Assembly: GCA_002381125.1 (NCBI GenBank)
Contig: DFUT01000028.1
Coordinates: 1-42,581, forward strand
From: Bacteroidales bacterium UBA4179
GTDB taxonomy: Bacteria > Bacteroidota > Bacteroidia > Bacteroidales > Dysgonomonadaceae
Length of the DNA: 42,581 bases
Direction: 5' to 3'
The position numbers and the translations under genes are program-made. Under the pieces are notes generated by a model, which did not search any database, was not told where the DNA came from, and worked only from the letters and a program-made list of their open reading frames with translations. This document shows, piece after piece, positions 15,573-23,700 of the stretch (positions are counted from its first letter, which is position 1; each line of letters opens with the position of its first letter).

Positions 15573-16886
15573 ATGAAAAAATTGGTTGCTATCGTAGGAC
15601 GTCCCAATGTTGGAAAATCGACGTTATTTAACCGGTTGACGGAAAGTCGACAGGCCATTGTGACGGATATTCCCGGCACTACGCGTGATCGTCAATACGG
15701 AAAGGTTTTTTGGAATGGCCGGGAGTTTTCGTTGGTAGATACCGGCGGTTGGATAGTAAATTCCGACGATGTGCTGGAGGATGAGATCAACAAACAAGTC
15801 GATATTGCCATTGAAGAAGCCGACGTTATTCTTTTTGTAGTCGATGTGAGAAGCGGCATAACCGATCGGGATGCAGATATTGCCAACATGCTGAGGCGTT
15901 CGGAAAAACCTGTGGTGGTAGTTTCCAACAAAGCCGATAATTTTGAGCTCGGGTATCATTCGTCCGAATTTTATGCTCTCGGTCTTGGAGATCCGTTTAG
16001 TGTTTCGGCTATCAATGGTACCGGAACAGGCGACTTATTGGATCATATTCTCACCTTATTCGAAGAAGACGAAGCCGAGCAGGTTTTGCCGGATATTCCC
16101 AAGTTTGCCGTCGTTGGGCGTCCAAATGTCGGGAAATCATCTTTGGTGAATGCCTTGCTTGGCGAGGATCGCAACATTGTGACCGATATTGCCGGCACAA
16201 CGCGCGATTCCATTTATATTCGTTACAATAAGTTTGGCATGGATTTTTATCTAATCGATACGGCAGGTATCCGCAAGAGGCAAAAGGTACACGAAGGTCC
16301 CGAATATTTTTCGGTGATTCGTGCGATTCGCGTCATTGAAAATGCCGACGTGTGCATCCTTATGATCGATGCCGAGCGGGGAATCGAAAGTCAGGATTTG
16401 AATATTTTTTCACTTATTCAGAAAAACAAAAAAGGCCTGGTGGTTTTTGTGAACAAATGGGATTTGGTGGAAGAGAAAGATAGTAAGCTGGTTAAAGAGT
16501 ACGAAAATGCCATTCGGCGAAGATTGGCCCCTTTTACCGATTTTCCTATTGTTTTTGGTTCGGCATTGAATAAGCAGCGCTTGCTGAAAGTAATGAATGC
16601 AGCCAATGAGGTGTATCGAAATCGAAAACAAAAAATTCCTACTGCAAAACTCAATGAGGTATTGCTTCCGATTATTCAAAAGACACCACCTCCATCGAAC
16701 AAAGGGAAACACATTAAAATTAAGTATATTACTCAGTTGCCCAACACCCAAATACCGTCGTTCGTGTTTTTTTGCAATCTTCCTCAATGGATTAAGGAAC
16801 CGTACAAACGATTTATTGAAAATCAAATGAGGAAAAATTGGAATTTAACGGGAACTCCCATTAATTTGTTTTTCAGAGAAAAGTAA
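15573..16886 (+). CDS. der: Ribosome-associated GTPase Der (EngA)
   Basis: 437-residue double-GTPase for late 50S subunit assembly. There are two G domains in tandem: G1 motifs GRPNVGKST (about residues 8-16) and GRPNVGKSS (about 176-184), DTGG and DTAG G3 motifs, and NKAD and NKWD G4 motifs. A C-terminal KH-like domain (about 350-437) ends in GTPINLFFREK, typical of Der. The ATG follows the era stop by 12 nt, so the genes are likely co-transcribed. A short GGGGAA/TTCCCC hairpin lies 30 nt after the stop. Confidence 0.97.
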   Translation: MKKLVAIVGRPNVGKSTLFNRLTESRQAIVTDIPGTTRDRQYGKVFWNGREFSLVDTGGWIVNSDDVLEDEINKQVDIAIEEADVILFVVDVRSGITDRDADIANMLRRSEKPVVVVSNKADNFELGYHSSEFYALGLGDPFSVSAINGTGTGDLLDHILTLFEEDEAEQVLPDIPKFAVVGRPNVGKSSLVNALLGEDRNIVTDIAGTTRDSIYIRYNKFGMDFYLIDTAGIRKRQKVHEGPEYFSVIRAIRVIENADVCILMIDAERGIESQDLNIFSLIQKNKKGLVVFVNKWDLVEEKDSKLVKEYENAIRRRLAPFTDFPIVFGSALNKQRLLKVMNAANEVYRNRKQKIPTAKLNEVLLPIIQKTPPPSNKGKHIKIKYITQLPNTQIPSFVFFCNLPQWIKEPYKRFIENQMRKNWNLTGTPINLFFREK

Positions 16887-16916
16887 GCGAAACGTGGATG
16901 AGTGAATTTTTGAAGT

Positions 16917-16934
16917 GGGGAATTTTTTTTCCCC
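16917..16934 (+). terminator. Possible terminator hairpin after der
   Basis: GGGGAA, six T, TTCCCC gives a 6-bp stem 30 nt after the der stop. The trailing sequence is T-rich but interrupted, so termination may be partial. Confidence 0.45.
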
Positions 16935-17014
16935 TCCAATTTCATTATTATTCTTTAACCAATACGCTCCGTGCCTCGCAGGGGGTTTTTATTTTTTTGT
17001 TAAAAACGTTGATT

Positions 17015-17197
17015 ATGCAGAAATTCAAGTTGAGTTGGATGGCGCTGTTGAGGAACGACGAACACGCCCGGTTGATCGAGCAGCTGTGCGGCATCCTCGA
17101 CGATTGCCGTGCGGAAAGGACGTCGATCGGCAGCGAAGGAAAGAGCGAAAAGCAGGAGAAAGGAACGGCGTTGGTTTTGGGTATGAGCATGGCGTAG
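17015..17197 (+). other. Short GC-rich open frame, possible gene relic
   Basis: A 60-codon frame starting ATG with N-terminal residues MQKFKLSWMALLRNDEHARL, then a charged Ser/Gly/Glu/Lys stretch. The LRNDEH segment faintly recalls the N terminus of small Bacteroidota proteins of the DUF6261 type, but the rest does not continue like one. Base use is unlike its surroundings. It may be a truncated remnant, a real small protein, or chance. Confidence 0.25.
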
Positions 17198-17219
17198 GGC
17201 ATGAAAAGGTGCACTTGTG

Positions 17220-17233
17220 GGTTGAATTCAACC
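17220..17233. repeat. 14-bp perfect palindrome
   Basis: GGTTGAATTCAACC is identical to its reverse complement and sits at the GC-rich to AT-rich boundary. It could be a protein-binding site or have no function. Confidence 0.4.
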
Positions 17234-17353
17234 TTGTGATGATAAGAATAAAAAACAATGATTATTCTTTTTTAGAAATTTCGGCTAAAATAAAATTCCA
17301 CAAAAACGATGAAATACGAAAAATAATGTGTTATTTTGTATAAAAGATTGTAA

Positions 17354-17375
17354 ATCCAATATAGTTATGTTGGAT
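17354..17375. repeat. Inverted repeat upstream of the DUF349 gene
   Basis: ATCCAA (17354-17359), 10-nt spacer, TTGGAT (17370-17375), about 65 nt before the ATG. Candidate operator or leader hairpin; no regulator can be named. Confidence 0.3.
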
Positions 17376-17437
17376 ACCTTGTGAAAAGTAGGATTTCAAT
17401 GCATCGAAATTGAAATAAAAAGAAGGATTAAAAACCG

Positions 17438-19576
17438 ATGAATACGAACAATAATCTTGATGACGGAAAATTAACCGTTAATGATGAAAGCATTACACCC
17501 AGAGCTCTTTTACCGAAAAATCCGGAAGAAGAAGTTTCGAAAAGTTCGGGAGAAGAAGTTTCGGATAAAATGACCGAAATTTCCGAAACCGAAGAAAAAC
17601 GGGAAATAAAAGCATCTGTTCTTCCTGAATCGGATGTGCAACTTGAGAATATTCCTTCAAAAGAAGAATCTGCCGAAAATGTGGGAGATGAAAGCGAAGC
17701 GAATAAGGAAGACAAATCGGATGAAAAATCGGGAAACGAGGAATGGGATGAAAATATTCCGATAGAAATAGATTACGAATTTGAAATGGCAGCGGATGAA
17801 GAGGAAGAAGAGCCGGAAGAGGAAGAAGATGATGAACAAATAGAAGAATCGGAAGATGAATCGACAACACCGCTTTCTATCGAAGAGATTATTGAAAAGC
17901 TTCGCGAATTGGCTGCATCCGACAAACCTCAACGTAAAGAAGTGGATGCGGTGAAAGCTCAGTTTTATCGTTCACTTCGAAACGAAGTAGAGAAACAGAA
18001 AAGTAAATTCATCGAAGAAGGTGGGGAAGAAATCGATTTTGTTGCCCAAGAATCGGAACTGTATACCGAGGGCAAATCCCTTCTTCAGAAAATAAAAGAA
18101 AAACGGGTACAAGTAAGGGCTCAGGAAGAGGCCGAGAAAGAAAGAAATCTGGCAAAAAAACTGGCCATCATCGATCGGATAAAAGAATTGATTGAAGATC
18201 AAGGACAGGAAGATTTCAATAAAATCTATCGCGAATTTAAAGAACTGCAACAGCAATGGAAGGAAATTCAACTGATCCCGCAGTCGAAAGCCAATGAGTT
18301 GTGGAAAACTTATCAACTGTATGTGGAGAAGTTTTATGATCTGGTACGTATAAACAACGAGTTTCGCAAATATGATTTTAAAAAGAATTTCGAGTTAAAA
18401 ACCGAATTGTGCGAAGCCGCCGAACGGTTGGATGACGAACCCGATGTGGTATCGGCGTTTCATCAATTACAGAGTCTGCATCAACAATGGCGCGAAATAG
18501 GACCGGTGGCCCGAAAAGACAGAGAGGAAATTTGGTTGCGCTTCAAAGAGGCATCGACAAAAATAAATAAAAAATATCAGCAACATTTCGAGGAGATTAA
18601 AGAACAAGAGAAAGAAAACCTCAAAAAGAAAACAGAGTTGTGCGAAAAATTGGAAGCTATCGATTACACCAAGCTTACAAATTTCAATGATTGGAGAACA
18701 CAGCTGAACGAAGTGCTCGATATTCAGAAACAATGGCGTCAGATAGGACATGTGCCCAGGAAATCCCGCAAAAACATCTATGAGCGTTATCATGCGGCTT
18801 GCAATATCTTTTTTAAGAACAAGAGTGCATTTTACAAGTCGATGCGGCAAGAAATGGAAGAAAATCTCCAAAAGAAAATAGCTTTGTGTGAACGTGCCGA
18901 AGCCTTGAAAGATAGCAAGGATTGGAAACAAACCACCAAAGAAATGATTGATATTCAGAAAGAGTGGAAAGAAATCGGTCCGGTTCCCCGTAAACATGTA
19001 GATAGTATCTGGCAACGTTTTATAGGAGCCTGCGATCATTTTTTCGAACAAAAAAAATTACAAACCTCCTCGCGATACGAAAAGGAGACGAAAAATCTGG
19101 AGGAAAAGGGAAAAATCATAGAAAAAATAAACAATTTAGACCCGGCATTACCATTGGAAGAGGCGTTGAATCGATTACAACAGCTGATAGACGAATGGTA
19201 TAAAATTGGGTATGTACCCTATAAACTGAAAGATAAGGCATACAAGGATTTTTATGAAGCAGTGGATGCACAATTCGATCGGTTGAATATCGATAAATCC
19301 GATCGTAGATTGGGAAGTTTTGGAATTCGTGGCTCGGGTGCCGACAAATCGGGCAATGCAAGAAATCGAAATTTACGCGAACGAGAAAGACTTATGCGTC
19401 AATATGAACGTATGAAAAACGAATTGCAGACGTATGAAAACAATATCGGATTTTTGTCGGTTTCGTCCAAACGCGGGAATAGCGTGTTGGAGGACATGAA
19501 TCGGAAAATGGAAAGAATCAAAGCCGAACTTGCACTTATTGTCAGAAAAATAGAGGCAATAGACGAACAATTGTAA
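17438..19576 (+). CDS. DUF349 repeat protein
   Basis: 712-residue soluble protein of unknown function. The first ~145 residues are low-complexity and very acidic (Glu/Asp/Ser runs). The rest is helical with five copies of a W-(K/R/Y)-x-I-x-x-(V/I)-P motif: near residues 272 (WKEIQLIPQ), 348 (WREIGPVARK), 432 (WRQIGHVPRK), 509 (WKEIGPVPRK) and 586 (WYKIGYVPYK). The spacing of about 76-84 residues defines five DUF349 repeats. A C-terminal coiled-coil-like segment follows (about 640-712). There is no signal peptide or membrane helix. It is preceded by an AAGAAGG-like ribosome site and followed by a hairpin terminator, so it is probably monocistronic. The acidic tail and basic repeats suggest a nucleic-acid or protein scaffold, but this is inference. 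Confidence 0.93.
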   Translation: MNTNNNLDDGKLTVNDESITPRALLPKNPEEEVSKSSGEEVSDKMTEISETEEKREIKASVLPESDVQLENIPSKEESAENVGDESEANKEDKSDEKSGNEEWDENIPIEIDYEFEMAADEEEEEPEEEEDDEQIEESEDESTTPLSIEEIIEKLRELAASDKPQRKEVDAVKAQFYRSLRNEVEKQKSKFIEEGGEEIDFVAQESELYTEGKSLLQKIKEKRVQVRAQEEAEKERNLAKKLAIIDRIKELIEDQGQEDFNKIYREFKELQQQWKEIQLIPQSKANELWKTYQLYVEKFYDLVRINNEFRKYDFKKNFELKTELCEAAERLDDEPDVVSAFHQLQSLHQQWREIGPVARKDREEIWLRFKEASTKINKKYQQHFEEIKEQEKENLKKKTELCEKLEAIDYTKLTNFNDWRTQLNEVLDIQKQWRQIGHVPRKSRKNIYERYHAACNIFFKNKSAFYKSMRQEMEENLQKKIALCERAEALKDSKDWKQTTKEMIDIQKEWKEIGPVPRKHVDSIWQRFIGACDHFFEQKKLQTSSRYEKETKNLEEKGKIIEKINNLDPALPLEEALNRLQQLIDEWYKIGYVPYKLKDKAYKDFYEAVDAQFDRLNIDKSDRRLGSFGIRGSGADKSGNARNRNLRERERLMRQYERMKNELQTYENNIGFLSVSSKRGNSVLEDMNRKMERIKAELALIVRKIEAIDEQL

Positions 19577-19596
19577 AAATTGCTGTTTATTTATCA

Positions 19597-19627
19597 GAGA
19601 CGGCTGACAGTGTTTGTTGGCTGTTTC
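19597..19627 (+). terminator. Hairpin terminator of the DUF349 gene
   Basis: GAGACGGCTGACA, 5-nt loop GTGTT, TGTTGGCTGTTTC: 13 pairs in RNA, four of them G-U wobbles, 20 nt after the stop. The wobbles become C-A mismatches on the other strand, so it works only in the plus direction. The T-run follows some nucleotides later (ACTTTTTT). Confidence 0.6.
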
Positions 19628-19641
19628 ATTATTACAACTTT

Positions 19642-19675
19642 TTTGAAAATAATAGCGATAGATTTTATATTTTTG
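19642..19675 (+). promoter_or_regulatory. Putative promoter of purH
   Basis: TTTG (19642-19645), 22-nt spacer, TATTTTTG (19668-19675). The -7 element is a full match and the spacer is slightly long. The leader to the ATG at 19706 is about 23 nt. Confidence 0.5.
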
Positions 19676-19705
19676 TACTCTCTTATAAAAATGCTTTATT
19701 AAATT

Positions 19706-21229
19706 ATGGCGAAGAAAATAAATACAGCACTGATTTCCGTTTATCATAAAGATGGATTGGAAGAAATTCTTCAAGTATTGAAGGAATTGAACGTTAAACT
19801 GTTGTCTACCGGAGGGACACAAGAATTTATTCAATCGCTGGGATATGAATGCGAAACGGTAGAGGACGTTACGGGTTATCCACCCATTTTGGGAGGAAGA
19901 GTAAAAACATTGCATCCAAAAATATTCGGAGGAATACTTTATCGCAGGGATAGTGAGGCTGATAGAAAACTATTGAAAGCGTACGATATCCCTTCGATCG
20001 ATTTGGTGATCGTGGATTTGTATCCTTTTGAGGAAACGGTGGCAAATGGAGGATCGGAGGAAGAAATTATCGAGAAAATAGATATTGGCGGCATTTCGCT
20101 GATCCGGGCTGCCGCCAAAAATTACAAAGATGTGCTTGTTGCTGCTTCCAAACAACACTACGAATCGCTGTTGCAATTATTGAAAGAAAAACAGGGCGAT
20201 TCGGATCTCGAAGATCGTCGATGGTTTGCCAAAGAGGCGTTTGCCGTTTCTTCGCAATACGATGCGGCCATATTCAATTATTTCGATAAAGAGAATTTTT
20301 CGGCTCTACGGTTGGCCATAAATGGATCCAAAAAACTTCGTTACGGTGAAAATCCCCACCAAAGGGGCGTTTTCTTCGGCAATTTCGGCGATATGTTCGA
20401 ACAGCTGCATGGAAAAGAAATATCGTACAACAATTTGCTCGATATCGATGCCGCGGTTGCTTTGATTGCCGATTTCGACGAAACATCGGTAGCCATTCTC
20501 AAGCACAATAATGCCTGTGGCATGGCTTCCCGTCCTACTGTTCGCGAAGCGTGGGAAGCGGCACTTCAGGCCGATCCCGTGTCGGCATACGGCGGAATTG
20601 TCATCACCAACCGTCCTGTCGATAAAGAAGCTGCCAGGCTCATCAATTCCATCTTCTTTGAAGTGATTATTGCACCGGAATACGAGAAAGAAGCTTTCGA
20701 AATTTTGAGTCAGAAAAAAAATCGCATAATACTGGTTCAAAAAGCAACTCACGAAACGATAGCCCCTCTTCAATATCGGTCTGCATTAAACGGAATATTG
20801 ATGCAAGACAAAGATACGAAAGTCGAATTGGCAGACAACCTGAAAGTAGTGACAAAAAAAGCCCCTTCATCCGGTGAAATAGACGATTTGATTTTTGCCA
20901 ATAAAGTGGTGAAACATACCAAATCGAATGCCATTGTATTGGCAAAAAACAAGCAATTGTTGGCAAGCGGAACCGGGCAGACTTCAAGGGTGGATGCATT
21001 GAAACAGGCTATAGAGAAAGCCAAGTCGTTCAATTTCGATTTGAAGGGAGCAGTTATGGCTTCGGATGCATTTTTCCCATTCCCCGATTGCGTGGAAATT
21101 GCGCATGGTGAGGGAATCGGTGCCGTTATACAACCCGGCGGATCCATAAGGGATAACGAATCCATTGCTTATTGCGATGAACACGATATGAGTATGGTAT
21201 TTACAGGTGTCCGACATTTTAAACATTAA
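19706..21229 (+). CDS. purH: Bifunctional AICAR formyltransferase/IMP cyclohydrolase
   Basis: 507-residue enzyme for the last two steps of IMP synthesis. The N-terminal IMP cyclohydrolase domain (about 1-195) has the STGGT and GGRVKTLHPKIFGGIL segments. The C-terminal AICAR transformylase domain has RYGENPHQ, the catalytic Lys-His in LKHNNACG, and ends in MVFTGVRHFKH. The KHNNACG form replaces the common KHTNPCG but keeps the catalytic Lys and His. It starts after its own promoter and ends only 26 nt before mreB, with no terminator seen, so transcription may continue into the mre genes. Confidence 0.97.
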   Translation: MAKKINTALISVYHKDGLEEILQVLKELNVKLLSTGGTQEFIQSLGYECETVEDVTGYPPILGGRVKTLHPKIFGGILYRRDSEADRKLLKAYDIPSIDLVIVDLYPFEETVANGGSEEEIIEKIDIGGISLIRAAAKNYKDVLVAASKQHYESLLQLLKEKQGDSDLEDRRWFAKEAFAVSSQYDAAIFNYFDKENFSALRLAINGSKKLRYGENPHQRGVFFGNFGDMFEQLHGKEISYNNLLDIDAAVALIADFDETSVAILKHNNACGMASRPTVREAWEAALQADPVSAYGGIVITNRPVDKEAARLINSIFFEVIIAPEYEKEAFEILSQKKNRIILVQKATHETIAPLQYRSALNGILMQDKDTKVELADNLKVVTKKAPSSGEIDDLIFANKVVKHTKSNAIVLAKNKQLLASGTGQTSRVDALKQAIEKAKSFNFDLKGAVMASDAFFPFPDCVEIAHGEGIGAVIQPGGSIRDNESIAYCDEHDMSMVFTGVRHFKH

Positions 21230-21255
21230 AACATTTTGTAAAAAACAACGTTTAC

Positions 21256-22284
21256 ATGGGATTATTTTCATTTACACAAGAATTAGCCATGGATTTGGGA
21301 ACGGCTAATTCCATTATTGCAAACAATGCCGGAAAAATTTTACTGGACGAACCATCGATTGTTGCATTGGATCGTAAAACCGATAAAATGATTGCTTTAG
21401 GAGAAAAAGCGCAACAAATGCATGGCAAAACCCACGAAAATATACGCACGGTAAGACCACTCCGCGATGGAGTGATTGCCGATTTCAACGCTGCCGAGCA
21501 AATGATTCGCGGGATGATTCGCATGGCCAATAAAAACAAAGGAGGAGGATTGTTTTCTCCCTCATTGCGTGTTGTGATTTGCATTCCTTCGGGGAGTACC
21601 GAAGTTGAAATACGTGCCGTACGCGATTCTGCCGAACATGCCGGGGGACGCGACGTTTATATGATTTTTGAACCTATGGCTGCTGCCCTAGGCATAGGAA
21701 TCGACGTGGAAGCCCCCGAAGGAAACATGATTGTGGACATAGGTGGAGGGACAACCGAAATTGCCGTGATTTCGCTGGGAGGAATCGTTTCGAATAAGTC
21801 GATAAAAATAGCCGGCGACGATTTTACGGAAGATATTATGGATTATATGGGACGCCAACACAATATGAAGGTGGGAGAACGAACGGCAGAAAAAATAAAA
21901 ATCAATGTGGGTGCCGTGGCAACCGAACTGGAAGATCCGCCCGAAGACTTTGTTGTGCATGGACCAAACCGGATGACTTCATTGCCGATGGATGTGCCTA
22001 TATCTTATCAAGAGATTGCCCACTGTCTCGAAAAATCGATGTCGAAAGTCGATTCGGCCGTACTAAGTGCGTTGGAACAAACGCCCCCCGAACTTTATGC
22101 CGATATTGTGCGCAACGGTATTTATCTGACCGGAGGAGGGGCTTTGCTGCGAGGACTCGATAAAAGGCTGACCGATAAGATCGGCATACCGTTTAAGGTA
22201 GTGGATGATCCGTTGCATGTGGTGGCAAAAGGTACAAGTATCGCGTTGCGAAATATCAATAAGTTTAACTTTTTAATGAGATAG
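21256..22284 (+). CDS. mreB: Actin-like cell-shape protein MreB
   Basis: 342-residue actin-fold ATPase that polymerises under the inner membrane and directs lateral wall synthesis. Nucleotide-binding motifs are intact: phosphate 1 AMDLGTANSII, phosphate 2 DIGGGTTEIAVISLGG and adenosine TGGGALLRGLD. The N-terminal MGLFSFTQELA is the expected amphipathic membrane-binding segment. It is first in a tight mreB-mreC-mreD-mrdA-rodA block, so a rod or elongating cell shape is likely. Confidence 0.97.
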   Translation: MGLFSFTQELAMDLGTANSIIANNAGKILLDEPSIVALDRKTDKMIALGEKAQQMHGKTHENIRTVRPLRDGVIADFNAAEQMIRGMIRMANKNKGGGLFSPSLRVVICIPSGSTEVEIRAVRDSAEHAGGRDVYMIFEPMAAALGIGIDVEAPEGNMIVDIGGGTTEIAVISLGGIVSNKSIKIAGDDFTEDIMDYMGRQHNMKVGERTAEKIKINVGAVATELEDPPEDFVVHGPNRMTSLPMDVPISYQEIAHCLEKSMSKVDSAVLSALEQTPPELYADIVRNGIYLTGGGALLRGLDKRLTDKIGIPFKVVDDPLHVVAKGTSIALRNINKFNFLMR

Positions 22285-22342
22285 TCGGCTATTGGTAACA
22301 TCTATTGGGCAGAAAGCCGAACCGAATGGCTGACAACGCAGT

Positions 22343-23191
22343 ATGAGGAATCTATTTAATTTTATCATACGAAACAGTTGGTGGTTGTTGGCTGTTTTAT
22401 TGATAATCGTTAGTTTTTATCTTGTTTTTACACAAAATTCGTATCAACGGAGCGTATACCTTTCATCGGCAAACCGCGTTTCTGCCGAATTATATCGTTT
22501 GTCGGGGAAAGTGAACTCATATTTTTACATGCAGAAAAACAATAACGAGTTGCTGGAACAAAATGCAAAATTGCAAAACGAACTTTATGCATTGAAAAGT
22601 TATTTAAACGACCTTGCTCTGGATTCGATTCAAACAAATTCCTTTGTGAGCGATTCTATGGTTACTGCGCAATTTCGGTTTATTCCTTCAAATGTGGTAA
22701 ATATCAGTTTTTTTGGAAGCAACAATTACATTACGCTGGATAAAGGGCTGCAAGATGGCGTTAAAGCCGATATGGGGGTTGTGTCGCAAAACGGTATTGT
22801 AGGGGTTGTTCTTGCTGTTTCCGATCATTTTTCCGTAGTAATCCCAATCGTGAATCCGAAGTTCAGGTTAAGTGGGAAATTAAAAAATTCCGACAACTCG
22901 GGGTCTATCGTATGGGATGGGAAAGATTTGCATTATGCCCAACTTGAACAATTGCCCAAACACGAGGTGTTTCGTGAAGGCGATACTGTGGTAACCAGTT
23001 TTTCGCGCATCTTTCCCAAAGATATGGTGATTGGCTATGTTGTGGGACAGGGTAAAACGAAGGACGATAATTTTAATGCATTCAAAATACGTTTGGCAAC
23101 CGATTTTTACAGCTTGCAGCATGTGTTTGTCATAGAGGATGTTTATTATGAAGAAGAAAGTATTCTTGAACAATCGGTAGAGCAGCGATGA
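22343..23191 (+). CDS. mreC: Rod shape-determining protein MreC
   Basis: 282-residue bitopic membrane protein of the elongasome. A short cytoplasmic N terminus is followed by a transmembrane helix (about residues 12-29), a periplasmic coiled coil (about 60-90; NNELLEQNAKLQNELYALKS) and the two beta-barrel domain (about 115-270) with typical ALDKGLQDGV-like segment (ITLDKGLQDGVKADMGVVS) and GIVGVV. It links MreB to PBP2/RodA and activates PBP2. It follows mreB by 58 nt and overlaps mreD by 4 nt. Confidence 0.95.
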   Translation: MRNLFNFIIRNSWWLLAVLLIIVSFYLVFTQNSYQRSVYLSSANRVSAELYRLSGKVNSYFYMQKNNNELLEQNAKLQNELYALKSYLNDLALDSIQTNSFVSDSMVTAQFRFIPSNVVNISFFGSNNYITLDKGLQDGVKADMGVVSQNGIVGVVLAVSDHFSVVIPIVNPKFRLSGKLKNSDNSGSIVWDGKDLHYAQLEQLPKHEVFREGDTVVTSFSRIFPKDMVIGYVVGQGKTKDDNFNAFKIRLATDFYSLQHVFVIEDVYYEEESILEQSVEQR

Positions 23192-23700
23192 AAACAACTT
23201 TTTTACGCGAAATGGCAGGGTTTGTCGTGTTGGTGTTGCTTCAAACGTTGGTGTTGAATCGAATCAGTGTTTTCGGAGTAGCCGTACCCATCCTTTACAT
23301 CTATTTTTTGATTAAATTGCCAAAGAACAGAAATTTGTTTTATGTGGTTATTTCGGGGTTCTTGATGGGGTTGATCATCGATATTTTTCTTAATACGCCG
23401 GGAATGAATGCAGCAGCAACAACCATTGTTGCCACCTTACGAAAACCGTTAATGAACATATTTTTTTCGAAAGTCGAATACGAAGATTTTGTTCCAAGCA
23501 TTTATACCGAAACCGGAGCCTTTTTGCGTTATAGTGTCGTCATGGTGTTGTTGCATCAAACGCTGTTGTTTTTTATAGAATCTTTTACTTTTTTCAATTT
23601 GACGAGTACGCTTATCCGCATAGGAGCTTCGTCCGTACTTACGTTGATATTGATAATTGCTTTAGACGGTTTAATGTATAGGAAAACGAGTGGGGTATAA
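23188..23700 (+). CDS. mreD: Rod shape-determining protein MreD
   Basis: 170-residue integral membrane protein, almost wholly hydrophobic with about five to six helices, consistent with MreD. Its ATG overlaps the mreC stop (ATGA), and its end overlaps the mrdA start by 11 nt. Identification rests on position and hydropathy because MreD has few fixed residues; the YIYFLIKLPKNRN segment and the following GFLMGLIIDIFLNTPG are typical of Bacteroidota members. Confidence 0.9.
   Translation: MKTTFLREMAGFVVLVLLQTLVLNRISVFGVAVPILYIYFLIKLPKNRNLFYVVISGFLMGLIIDIFLNTPGMNAAATTIVATLRKPLMNIFFSKVEYEDFVPSIYTETGAFLRYSVVMVLLHQTLLFFIESFTFFNLTSTLIRIGASSVLTLILIIALDGLMYRKTSGV

Larger units (their letters stand above)
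16887..17437. other. 551-base intergenic region with a GC-rich island
   Basis: Base composition changes sharply: 63 of 100 bases are G or C at 17041-17140 but only 21 of 100 at 17241-17340. It holds a hairpin after der (16917-16934), a short GC-rich open frame (17015-17197), a purine-rich segment (17132-17160) resembling that at 6682-6711, a 14-bp perfect palindrome (17220-17233), and an ATCCAA/TTGGAT inverted repeat (17354-17375). The promoter of the DUF349 gene should be in the AT-rich right part, but only imperfect matches to TAnnTTTG occur (for example TTATTTTG near 17331-17338). Confidence 0.6.

Noticed and set aside
22286..22321. TCGGCT/AGCCGA inverted repeat between mreB and mreC
   Set aside because: Six pairs with a long loop and no T-run; insufficient for a terminator or attenuator call.
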